NCBI GenBank assembly: GCA_003260075.1
Contig: QLIY01000141.1
Span: 62,001 to 126,000 of the forward strand
Origin: Phallusia mammillata
Taxonomy: Eukaryota > Chordata > Ascidiacea > Phlebobranchia > Ascidiidae
Reading direction: 5' to 3'
Length of the DNA stretch: 64,000 nucleotides
In this document: positions 52,301 through 60,274 of the stretch, one piece after another
Layout of the letters: each line of letters begins with the position of its first letter
Position numbering within the stretch: position 1 is the stretch's first letter
Position numbers and translations under genes: made by a program
Notes under the pieces: model-generated
Databases searched by the model: none
Told to the model about the DNA's origin: nothing
Seen by the model: only the letters and a program-made list of their open reading frames with translations

Positions 52301-55300
52301 TCCGGTAAAGTTTTTTGACGTTTAGTTTTTTTGCGGGTAAGCTTTACGCGGATCAAATTGTCGTTAGCGGATCACCGGTCGTGAGTTTAGGAAGCGCTCC
52401 TCGGATTTTTTTCGGACACGATGTTTTTGCATCGCTTTTTTGACTCATCACATTGCGACGCGATTTTGTGATGTAACTTTTCGACGTTTAATGGGCGTAT
52501 ATCGTTTATCTTGCCTAATTGGTGCGAAAAACAGGAAACTGCTAAAGGATACTGTTGAATAATACTCATCGAATTACCGACATAGCGACCGCCGTTCCGT
52601 TCTCGTCTCATTCGAAAGTCCAACGGCTTTAGTGAAATGTTTGAGCCCAAGGCCGTACTGCAAAGTGACGTGTCCCTTTGAAGAACTCTGTAGGAATTAT
52701 ATTGCTTGTCACTTTTTGGACCTCACTAATTGCGAATTGCCAGAGAGCTTGTATATAGTGCAAATATATGAAAATATCGCCTTCTTGGGACAAGAGATTA
52801 AGGTTCATTCATTATTTTTCATCTTATGTGGCGTTGCTTATTTCCTAGTTGCGTAGCTAAAACTTTTAACCCGAGAAAAAAAGTTGGATTTTCATTCCCG
52901 TTGTCTTTGGTGATACCGCATTTTCTCTATACTTACACCACACGACAAATTGCATACATACGAATCATGATAATTACCACATTTCACAACTTAACCATCA
53001 CTCTGCGCGCCACTGGCCTTTGTTCTCGCGAGCGTTATACCGATTTTGCCATGTAAAGCATCGGTATGACGTCAAGGCTAAGGCGAGCGACGGAAATTGG
53101 TGGTTACAAGCTACTTGGACTTCGATATACAAGACGAAATATGGTCGTTCGTTTTTCGTGGGTTTCACACGTTTGCTAGTTAGCCTGTTATTCCGTACTA
53201 AGGCGAAAATTGCGTTTTATTGCCAGTATTTTACATGTAAAATGTTGGTAATCGTAAGTCCTGGGCCTAATGTCCACGTAAAATCCACATGACTTAAGAC
53301 ATAATTGCAGCTTATGTTATTTGTGGTAAAATGTGTGTATTAAAATTCTAAGTTGATTAGAATATGCACATGTCTTCGTTCACCTTTACCCTGTTCAAGG
53401 TAAATACGATAATGGTCTTGTTTTCAAAACTTTTAAGTTATGGCACACTATTACCAATATTTGTTTTCTCTGCACTGTGATAATATCACAAAACTTTGAT
53501 CCTGGAAATAAATGTGAGACTTTGATGTCATAGATTGGCGAGTACTATTTTTGTAACTAATGCTTAAATAAACTTGGTATAAAACTTTTTGGACATTAGT
53601 TTTTGCTTCTAAATTAAGTTAAATTACTAGTATAACATGAAAAACGAAAAAGATTGGTATAAAACCCTGTAAACAACCGTTTTTCCGGCATAACACGTTC
53701 TTACGACATTAAGTATGTTGTTTACACTTTTAAAGTTTAGGCCATCAAAATTTATAGAGCTGCACAATTTGGCTATCCACTCACTACATGCATAACCACT
53801 TTTTCACTGGTGCAAATAAGCATAATTACTGTGCGCAAATGGGCTTTTGGCAGTCCGATGACGTCATAGCACCGTGACCGCCCCTATTCTTGGACCCTAA
53901 TCCGGGCCCAAGTTGTTTTTGCAGACAGAGCAACGGCGCCAGTGGTTCGTAAAATCGTGGACTTCGTTGGGCGATTCAGATTCTATCGCTGTTAGATTTT
54001 GACGCCTTGCCCTTATCGGCCACTTGCTCAAGTTAAGTTAATTCCGTTTGCGGGGCTGAACGGGCATTTGCCTGGCGTATGTTTGTTGGTTTTTGGCTGC
54101 TAGTCGGGTTGGTGTACATGGAGATAAACCTGATTTTCGCTTTTGTATTTTACCACTACTTTTGATGTTAGCGGTTTTCTGTCTGTACTGAACACTTTTT
54201 TTAACTTTCAATCAACAGTTTTGGCCAGGCGGAGTTTCTGAACAAAAGTGAATGATTTAGTCATGATTGAAATGTCACATGTAAATATAATGTTATTAAA
54301 CCGTACTTCATAGCAACAAAAAAGATAGGGAGACCTATTGCTTTATAATACACACGATACTCAACAGGTTCAGCAAAAGATTGCCTCCTATATAAGCTAC
54401 AACAGGCAACATACTTATCTTTAATTGAACTTGGTTATCTGTTTGTGGTTATAACATACACAGCTGTGCAGTGAACGTAAGCTTTTCCACCACACACAAA
54501 TTTACTAGAAAATCGCCTTAAATTCTGCTTAATTGCCTTAAAAACTCCTCAAGCCGTCTGACATGTCGCGTGACGTTGTCGAATGTCGCGTGCCGCCTCG
54601 ACGCATGACGTCACGGTGATGCGTCATCATGGTGTGGTAGTACGTGATAATCATTTACATCTGTGGGTGTTTTTTTCACAGAGGAGGCCAAGATTGTGTT
54701 GCCACGTCATCTTCTGAAACCGGTTAAAGTGAAGGTCGGCGCCAAATTGCACGTCAATGTCCCATATCAGGTTTGTTGGTTTGCTTTTTTGTCTTGATTG
54801 GCGAATGATATCAATATGGGTGCGACGAAAGCTGCTACATTTCTTAGCCATATTCCTTTTTGCAGTTGTTTACCCACAAAATTAATCTGAAATTTGTGAA
54901 AACATCTGTTGCAACAAAAACAAAGTATTCCTGATAAGATTTTAGAATTAACCACAAAAATACTCTTGTTGGACGTACATCATTTACCGAGTGCACCCTG
55001 TGTTATTTCGCCCCCAAAATGTGATATTTTTTTATCAAACTTTTGATAAGAAAATATGTGTTAAAAAGGACTAGATTTGAAGTTTCAGCATCTTGCTGTT
55101 TAAACCTACGGTCGCCTTTGGATTAAACAAAACTCAAGCAAGCCAAGCGATTTATAACATTCTGCCACCGAACCGGCACACATAAAAATGTTAATTCCGC
55201 TTAATACAACTGTGCCAACCACGACGAAAAAGTATAAACTTCACCTCAGACTTGACCTTACGTCGATCCTTAAGCCAGCAACACCAAACTTGGCATCATC

Positions 55301-58300
55301 AGTAGTCGCAATTTAGAGCAACAAACCGCAATTTTAATTAACCAACCGAGCATAGGCATCTGTTATAATCTTATCAGCAGAGCTCCTGTACTTGGCGGTG
55401 ATAACACAAGGTTTTACCGAGAGCCAACTTTGGTGTAGGAATGTTTATTAAAAGGGACATAACGGCAATTCAAGTTATGTTAATTGTAGCTCGTTAACGC
55501 TTGCTGGGTTATTTGAAGAAAATTGGACATGAATTAAACAACCATGGCTGACGAAATTATTGGTTTACAGCCTAGTGATCACACCGTTTGAAGTTACGGC
55601 TCCAAAGTCCTCTAACCTTTCCAACATAGGGAAACATTTATTTTAGCCGAAAAAAGGGTGCTAAGTTAATTTCTCAAGAAGAGTAATTGCCTTTCTTTCA
55701 GACGCGCTCGAGCAAAACGTAAGCTTTGGGCTGTTGTTATTTTAAAACGAAGCTCCAGCTTTTCGCAACACCGTCTCTGTATAAACAATTGATATTCGGG
55801 AAACTTTTGCTCGAATTATCCTCAAAAACCTTGTTTGATCTCTCTTAGTTGTTTAGTCTGCACCTGATTCTTCAATATTGGGCATAGTTAGTTGGTTTTA
55901 CAAATTGGAGGCAAGGGAGTGTACGAAAACTGCTGTGTTTATAAAATGCACCAAGATTAAGACTTATTAGCAGTTTAACCACAAAACTTGGTAATAAACT
56001 TCCAAACAAAACACACCAGATTTCAAAACACTTGTTGAAAAAATATAGATTGGCGCAAAACGTCGGACGATATAGATAGCCCACGCGACTTTGATTCGGA
56101 ATAACCACTCAATTAATTTCATCTATTACCAAAATCTTTGTTGAATAGTGACAGTTATTACCAGTTATTTCAAATATTTTGTTGAGTAATAAGAGTCATG
56201 TTGTATTTCTATGCTTAGTACATCTAACCCACGCGACTTGATCTGTCTCCCGTTATCAACTAGAACATTTGTTGAATAGTAACATTATTCCAGAATCCTG
56301 TTGGTAGGCCATACTTTGCACATCCAATGGTATCCATATCTATATTCTCTTCTCTAGGGTCGCCCCAAGCCTCAGTTATCATGGACGAAGGAAGGCAAAG
56401 CTTTGGAGGAGCACGTTGCAGGGGGGGGGGAGAGTCCCGTTGTATGCCATACTGTGTACATCAAATGCGGGGTATCTTTATCTGTCTTCTTTTCTCTAGG
56501 GTCGTCCCAAGCCCCAGTTATCATGGACGAAGGAAGGCAAAGCTTTGGAGGAGCACGTTGCAGTAAGAAACTCCCTTGATTCCAGCGTCCTCTTCATCCG
56601 CAAAGCTGAACGTTGGGACTCCGGTGTCTATGACCTTCAACTCAAGGTCGGCGATGATATTGTGACCTCCAAGATTGAAGTGGCTGTCATCGGTAAGTTA
56701 GTGCTGAGCGGAAAATTTGGTCGGACATTTTTATATTATTGTTTAAAGTACTGCTTTTATACTAATTTTTAAATTCAGGGGTTTTCAGTTAGTGCAAAAT
56801 TGCTTTTTTATACGGGAATACATTTTAATGTTTTGTCTTGAAGATATGTTGCATTACAAAACAAGTTATAAGTCCTTAAGAATTAGTTTCGCAAAATCCA
56901 AAATATAAAATAAAAATGAACAAAAATTAAACTAAGCTGGCCCACATTTTGAACTTCAATTAACTTTTTATGCCAATGGTAATAAGTCCAGCAGGATCGA
57001 TCCCAAATCGGGAATGGGTAACTTTGAACTTCAGTACCTGACTCAAGAAACCGTATCATTTCCTTCCGATGCGGTTTTTGCGCCAAATCCACTCTTGTTT
57101 ATGTTTGAACCCAAACATCAAAACCCCGTAATAATCCTCTGGGTGGGACGTAATTTTCCGCATCACCGAACGCTGGCGCCATATAGATTATTCAAAGCCG
57201 CAAATTCTATTGCAAAAGGGGGGGGGGATCCAAAATATAATATAAAAATGTACAAAAATTAAACTAAGCTGGCCCAAATTTTGAATTTTAATTAACTTTT
57301 TATGCCAATGGTAAATCTATCCCAAATCGGGAATGGGTAACTTTGAACTTCAGTACCTGACCCCAAGAAACCGTATCATTTCCTTCCGATGCGGTTTTTA
57401 CGCCAAATCCACTCTTGTTTATGTTTGAACCCAAACATCAAAAACCCGTAATAATCCTCTGGGTGGGACGTAATTTTCCGCATCACCTAACGCTGGCGCC
57501 ACATAGATTGGGGGGGGGGTTTCCAAAAAATGGAATCCTTGCGCCTTTTAGTCCAAACAGCCCTCAGTAGTGACGCAAGCGTGTGCGTTCAAGCATAACC
57601 ACCGGGCACCACACCTTACTCAAGCGGGGAACATCTGACTCAAGCGGTTTCGCTAACTTTTAATTTCACCCCGCGCGGCGCGCTTTCAATCTTTGTGTGC
57701 GACAACAACACCGCGTCGCAAGTCACCAAAAAGTCGCGAATGCGTCACACTTAGATCCGCGCCGATTGTGCACTTTTCACGTTCCCGGTGTGTTTGCCTG
57801 AATTTCTCGCGACCAAATCACCTCTTTATCGACCGTTTTGTGGGGCGCCGTATCTCTGATCAGAGGCCTGATTCGATCCGCAGTGACGCTTCGTAGCCGC
57901 GTTAAACTGTCACGCTTTGTTTAGGTCTTGCCTGCCTAATGCATTTTAAATGGTATCGCCTCCCGAAAAGCGGCCAATCTTTATGACTTACCGGAACACG
58001 CGTTTATACAAGCCGACCGCGCCGTACGTGATTCGGGATTTCTCTTGTATTTTTTTGCCGACAGCCCCTATTTGGTGTCCGCGGTCGATGTTTTTGCGTC
58101 ACGCTAATTGCAGTGTTTTTCGGTTGGTCAATATCGCACACGTATCCAGTTGTTGAATCAAAACATTGCCTTTCAAAATATATTACATCATAGTCCAAGT
58201 GGTAAACAGTAACTTTGTTAGAGGGAACGACTTCGTATATTTGCGTAGTGTGACATTTTGGTCGACAAAAACAGATTACGTAAAACTTACGTCATCGCAA

Positions 58301-60274
58301 AGTTAATATTCGACAATTTCGATTCCTTGGCAGTAAACCCTTAGATTTGTTGCCCTGTTCTACTTGCGCGATGTGGTTTTGTAAGATAAGGCTTATAGAA
58401 CTATATATGCGCCTGAAACCCGACCCAAACCCCAAAGTACTCTACCCGAAACCGAATTTTTGTTAAAACAAAGTCGTATTAAGTCCGAAAGTGCCATTTA
58501 TAAAGGCCAAATTGCGACACAAATGTGACTTATAGTGTGAAGACAGGCCAGAATCAGGTCCATTTAATAAAAGTGGAGCTTGAAGACTAACAACTCTGAT
58601 CGCTTTATGTGTATCGCGACGATGCGACATCAGAAACACCTCCTCTGAGTTTAATAAAATACACATATATATCTTAATAAAATACAAGAAAGTCACAAAG
58701 TGTTTCCAAAATGCCACTTACATTATATTTTGACATCATGTGCCCCTTCAGTCTTAATATTTAGTGAGTGTGACGTGAGTGGTATATAAATTCGATTATG
58801 TGTAGTACATTACTCAAGGTAAGACTGTGGTCGTATGGAAATCGGCTCTAACCGCGTTTGCCTAATACAGAAAGATTCTAAATCATAACCATACAAAACT
58901 AAGCTTTTAGTAAACTTGAATCAGTCTGTGTTTTTGGTGGGCAATGTGATAAACACAATATTGCATCCTCTCTTCTACACAAAAAATGTAACGTAAGTTA
59001 TCAGGACATTTAATTTACGACCAAGCGCTCTATGGCATTCTGTAGCCCAACGATACCCTTCTTACTTGACCTAGTTAACACAAACTCCACAAGGCATTTC
59101 TCATAACCCACCAAAAACTACCCAGAACCCTAATAGCAGCTGAACTACCACACATTGCCGGTGGCCTCATGTCACCCATAACTTTGCTATTTGCACATTC
59201 CTATTTACTTTCAGCGACAAACACCTTCGTTTTGCTAATTATGCCCCAACTTTGCATTCCTCTAAAACGAGAACCATTTCTCAAAAGGTTCAATGCCACC
59301 CCAAAACCGCGTTTTCCGGCACAGGTCACCTCACATCACCTGTAACGTGTTTGTTTACCCGTGTATGTTTCATTACAACATCACCGGCTCTATTTTTATC
59401 ACACAAAATACGATATGTGAAAATAATTTAAGCAAATATCACACACTATATGATTTATAGGTTCTTGTGAGTGGCAATATATAACTGGTTTTACTATAAG
59501 TTTCAATGCAAACTCAAATGAAATATAATTTGACGTCACCCATTAGTCAAGGGTGGCCCCAGTATCACTTTTTATTGACACTGGTGTAGGCAATATAACT
59601 CATTTTGGTGTGAGTAATTTATGGGATTTCCGTAGCCACGTTTTTACATCACAATCTAGCTCTAACATGTCTTCATTACAGCTAGCATCCAAATTAACTA
59701 GTTCAAAACAGCTCAGCTTGCAAAATGTTGCTTTAGCATTTAAAACATATAATTTCGAATCTCATTGCTCTTTTTATGTGTGTAACCAGGTTTTTTTTAA
59801 GGTTTGGTTTGGGTGACCGCTAAGTAGTTTTAAGAGACCGCAAGTGTTTCATTTAAATACCAAAAAATAGCCAAATTCAAATTTTGGGAAACCGCTGGAG
59901 AAATTTGACACCTTAAAAAAAACACTGTGTGTAACAATAGCGCAAATAGGTATGTTTCTCATATCTCCTAAAACGACCACTAAACCTAAAATTTTCAACG
60001 CAAAACGCAGTACAGTCATCCAGTATGGGGTTTATATCAACCGTGACTTTGAAATTTAGCCTTGCATATTCCCTTACAAGTCCGCAAACCGCGTTTTCAC
60101 ACTTATACGTGCTTTTGTGCCCTAACCAGATATCCCGTCGAAACCGCGACAAGTGAAACTGGGCGAAGTGGTCGGAAATTCCGCCTCGCTAAAATGGGAG
60201 GAACCAAGCGATAACGGGAATACGGATATTTTAGGATACGTGGTTGAGAAGAGAGATGCAAGAAGCGATGAATG
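31291..60274 (+). CDS. MYBPC: Myosin-binding protein C, lacking the last domains (runs off the window)
   Basis: MyBP-C is a thick-filament protein of striated muscle that binds myosin and modulates cross-bridges. Exons: 31291-31440, 31983-32084, 32789-32839, 33806-34054, 34624-34672, 35010-35063, 35270-35299, 37034-37209, 37798-37950, 38142-38246, 38473-38549, 39317-39430, 40211-40327, 41111-41227, 41577-41724, 42490-42623, then 42953-43124 or 43610-43823, 44398-44502, 45018-45277 (artificial insert), 48581-48693, 49291-49526 (gap), 54682-54770, 56500-56692 and 60130-60274. All junctions keep phase. Domain order is basic/Pro-Ala N-terminus, Ig C1, M-motif, Ig C2-C5, FN3 C6-C7, Ig C8, FN3 C9. 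I see no C0 domain. The second half of C9 and Ig C10 lie past the window. The M-motif separates it from titin and twitchin. Confidence 0.93.
32789..34054 (+). other. MYBPC: MYBPC Ig domain C1
   Basis: Exon 32789-32839 gives the first strand ([12 protein letters not shown]); exon 33806-34054 gives the rest. Markers are [12 protein letters not shown] (core Trp), the strand [19 protein letters not shown] with the DSGTY motif, and the closing strand CCFDVKV. The acceptor of the second exon (GCGAAG at 33800-33805) lacks a good pyrimidine tract, but reading phase and domain continuity both support it; an in-frame stop lies just upstream. Confidence 0.85.
34624..37209 (+). other. MYBPC: MYBPC linker and M-motif (regulatory region)
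   Basis: Three small exons, 34624-34672 ([14 protein letters not shown]), 35010-35063 ([10 protein letters not shown]) and 35270-35299 (QKSISSGGF), lead into 37034-37209, which holds the conserved [20 protein letters not shown] and [11 protein letters not shown] core of the M-motif. In vertebrates this region binds myosin S2 and actin and is controlled by phosphorylation. The SISSGG patch after basic residues is a plausible phosphorylation site by analogy only. Confidence 0.88.
34713..34908. mobile_element. Short hAT-like MITE (family shared with 59787-59927)
   Basis: A 196-base element starts CAGTGTTTTTTTAAGGT and ends ACCTTAAAAAAATCCTG, with a perfect 8-base target duplication, CTTATACC (34705-34712 and 34909-34916). 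An inverted relative lies at 59787-59927. It is non-coding and sits in an MYBPC intron. Confidence 0.82.
37798..38246 (+). other. MYBPC: MYBPC Ig domain C2
   Basis: Exon 37798-37950 starts [16 protein letters not shown] and holds the core Trp in [10 protein letters not shown]; exon 38142-38246 holds [17 protein letters not shown] and ends SCEVFVQ. The phase 1 junction is clean. The first exon uses a GTTAAA donor, a weaker match than its neighbours. Confidence 0.9.
38473..40285 (+). other. MYBPC: MYBPC Ig domain C3
   Basis: Exons 38473-38549 ([20 protein letters not shown], ending FTCE), 39317-39430 ([12 protein letters not shown], then [16 protein letters not shown]) and the first 25 codons of 40211-40327 ([11 protein letters not shown] to CAEMLVQ). 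The position of the usual core Trp reads YKILKDG here. Introns lie after the first Cys strand and before the Asp-x-Gly-x-Tyr strand. Confidence 0.88.
39549..39724. mobile_element. Fold-back element, MITE-like
   Basis: Left arm (ATGAACGAGT, GCTCTTTCAGCAGTTTTATT, ATAATCGACGTTTCGACGTC) and right arm (GACGTCGAAACGTCGATTAT, TTGTAATAGAACTGCTGGAA, GAGCAACACTCGTTTAT) are near-complementary over about 60 bases. A related single arm lies at 36164-36217 in another MYBPC intron. It is non-coding and can form a long hairpin. Confidence 0.7.
40374..40498. mobile_element. Small fold-back element
   Basis: Two inverted arms of about 40 bases, GCAGACGGTGCACATTGTTT onward and its near complement ending TGTGCACTGTCTGTAGC, enclose a short middle. 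There is no ORF and no clear target duplication. It lies in the MYBPC intron after exon 40211-40327. Confidence 0.6.
40798..41075. mobile_element. hAT-like MITE, same family as 6806-7091
   Basis: A 278-base element has the ends CAGTGGTTCTCAACC and GGTTGAGAACCACTG. Its flanks, TGCTAGAC and TACTAGAC, match at 7 of 8 bases. It ends only about 35 bases before the next MYBPC exon (41111), so it borders that exon's acceptor region. Confidence 0.8.
42490..42623 (+). CDS. MYBPC: MYBPC first half of Ig domain C5 (shared exon)
   Basis: It encodes [15 protein letters not shown], then [20 protein letters not shown] and the core Trp in PEWKKGPK. It ends in phase 0 at the weak donor GTTTGA. Two candidate continuations follow with the same phase (42953 and 43610). 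A weak donor before two rival acceptors fits regulated splicing. Confidence 0.92.
42953..43124 (+). CDS. MYBPC: MYBPC C5 second half, version A
   Basis: It starts in phase 0 and ends in phase 1 (172 bases). It reads [40 protein letters not shown] and ends TFNVKVI. It resembles the usual MyBP-C C5 end: a DSGDY turn without Cys in that strand, closing with NVKVIG. It then joins the C6 exon (44398) in frame. Confidence 0.88.
43610..43823 (+). CDS. MYBPC: MYBPC C5 second half, version B (probable mutually exclusive exon)
   Basis: It starts in phase 0 after CACTTCAG and ends in phase 1 at GTGAGG (214 bases). It reads [36 protein letters not shown], a charged loop ([16 protein letters not shown]) and [10 protein letters not shown]. 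This is an Ig second half, with the D-x-D-x-Y-x-C motif that version A lacks and a longer acidic loop before the last strand. It fits the same upstream and downstream phases as version A. A 53-base gap lies 48 bases downstream, so its right flank is uncertain. Confidence 0.85.
43871..43923. other. 53-base G-run, probable assembly gap
   Basis: A pure G-run downstream of the version B exon of C5. The sequence on either side is not obviously duplicated, so real sequence may be missing here, including any further exon. Confidence 0.85.
44398..45277 (+). other. MYBPC: MYBPC fibronectin III domain C6
   Basis: Exon 44398-44502 ([30 protein letters not shown]) joins exon 45018-45277 ([36 protein letters not shown]). 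The second exon contains a 10-base G-run (45140-45149) followed by a second copy of ~61 bases. The extra 71 bases would break the frame, and removing them restores a 189-base exon. Another G-run with duplication (44585-44594) lies in the intron. Confidence 0.9.
46914..47225. mobile_element. hAT-like MITE
   Basis: A 312-base element starts CAGGATGTGCATACC and ends GGTTGCATACCCCTG. Its flanks, ATCAATAA and GTCAATAA, match at 7 of 8 bases. Partial copies before the G-run at 46707 and after the one at 47501 are allelic duplicates. A related, more degraded element may lie at 33233-33550. Confidence 0.72.
48581..49526 (+). other. MYBPC: MYBPC fibronectin III domain C7, with a gap inside the second exon
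   Basis: Exon 48581-48693 ([31 protein letters not shown]) joins exon 49291-49526 (LEQ, gap, then [35 protein letters not shown]). The G-run at 49301-49350 sits in coding sequence. Counting it as 50 real bases puts the two sides in different frames, so the true insert is of different length; a few residues of C7 are missing. Confidence 0.87.
49300..49350. other. 50-base G-run inside the C7 exon, probable assembly gap
   Basis: Fifty G (plus one G that may be native) interrupt the exon between codons for Leu-Glu-Gln and Pro-Glu-Glu-Trp. The run produces a false poly-Pro frame on the minus strand. Confidence 0.88.
49527..54681. other. 5.2 kb MYBPC intron between C7 and C8
   Basis: No exon recognised. 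It contains two G-run-flanked duplications (50025-50035 and 52174-52184), GC-richer stretches at ~51000-51420 and ~51930-52640, and TGACGTCA sites at 51179, 53067, 53859 and 54606. The GC-rich parts have open frames on both strands without family resemblance. An internal promoter or enhancer is possible but unproven. Confidence 0.5.
54682..56692 (+). other. MYBPC: MYBPC Ig domain C8
   Basis: Exon 54682-54770 ([26 protein letters not shown]) joins exon 56500-56692 ([43 protein letters not shown]). The 5' part of the second exon, with its acceptor, also occurs at 56358-56420 before a 10-base G-run; only the copy after the run continues into the full exon, so the first is taken as an unmerged allele. 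Confidence 0.9.
56693..60129. other. 3.4 kb MYBPC intron between C8 and C9
   Basis: No exon recognised. It contains a duplicated segment in two copies (~56880-57217 and 57228-57509) separated by G-runs (57218-57227, 57510-57519), a GC-rich stretch at ~57590-58130 with open frames on several strands, a copy of the repeat described at 28340 (~58390-58600), a TGACGTCA at 59531 and a short MITE at 59787-59927. Confidence 0.5.
59787..59927. mobile_element. Short hAT-like MITE, inverted relative of 34713-34908
   Basis: A 141-base element runs from CAGGTTTTTTTTAAGGTTTG to ACCTTAAAAAAAACACTG, with a perfect 8-base target duplication, TGTGTAAC (59779-59786 and 59928-59935). Its interior matches the reverse complement of the element at 34713 over most of its length. 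Confidence 0.82.
60130..60274 (+). other. MYBPC: MYBPC fibronectin III domain C9, first half
   Basis: The exon encodes [36 protein letters not shown] and [12 protein letters not shown], ending in phase 2 at GTAGGT. This is the C9 pattern of the family. The next exon (end of C9) was not found before base 64000. Confidence 0.9.
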
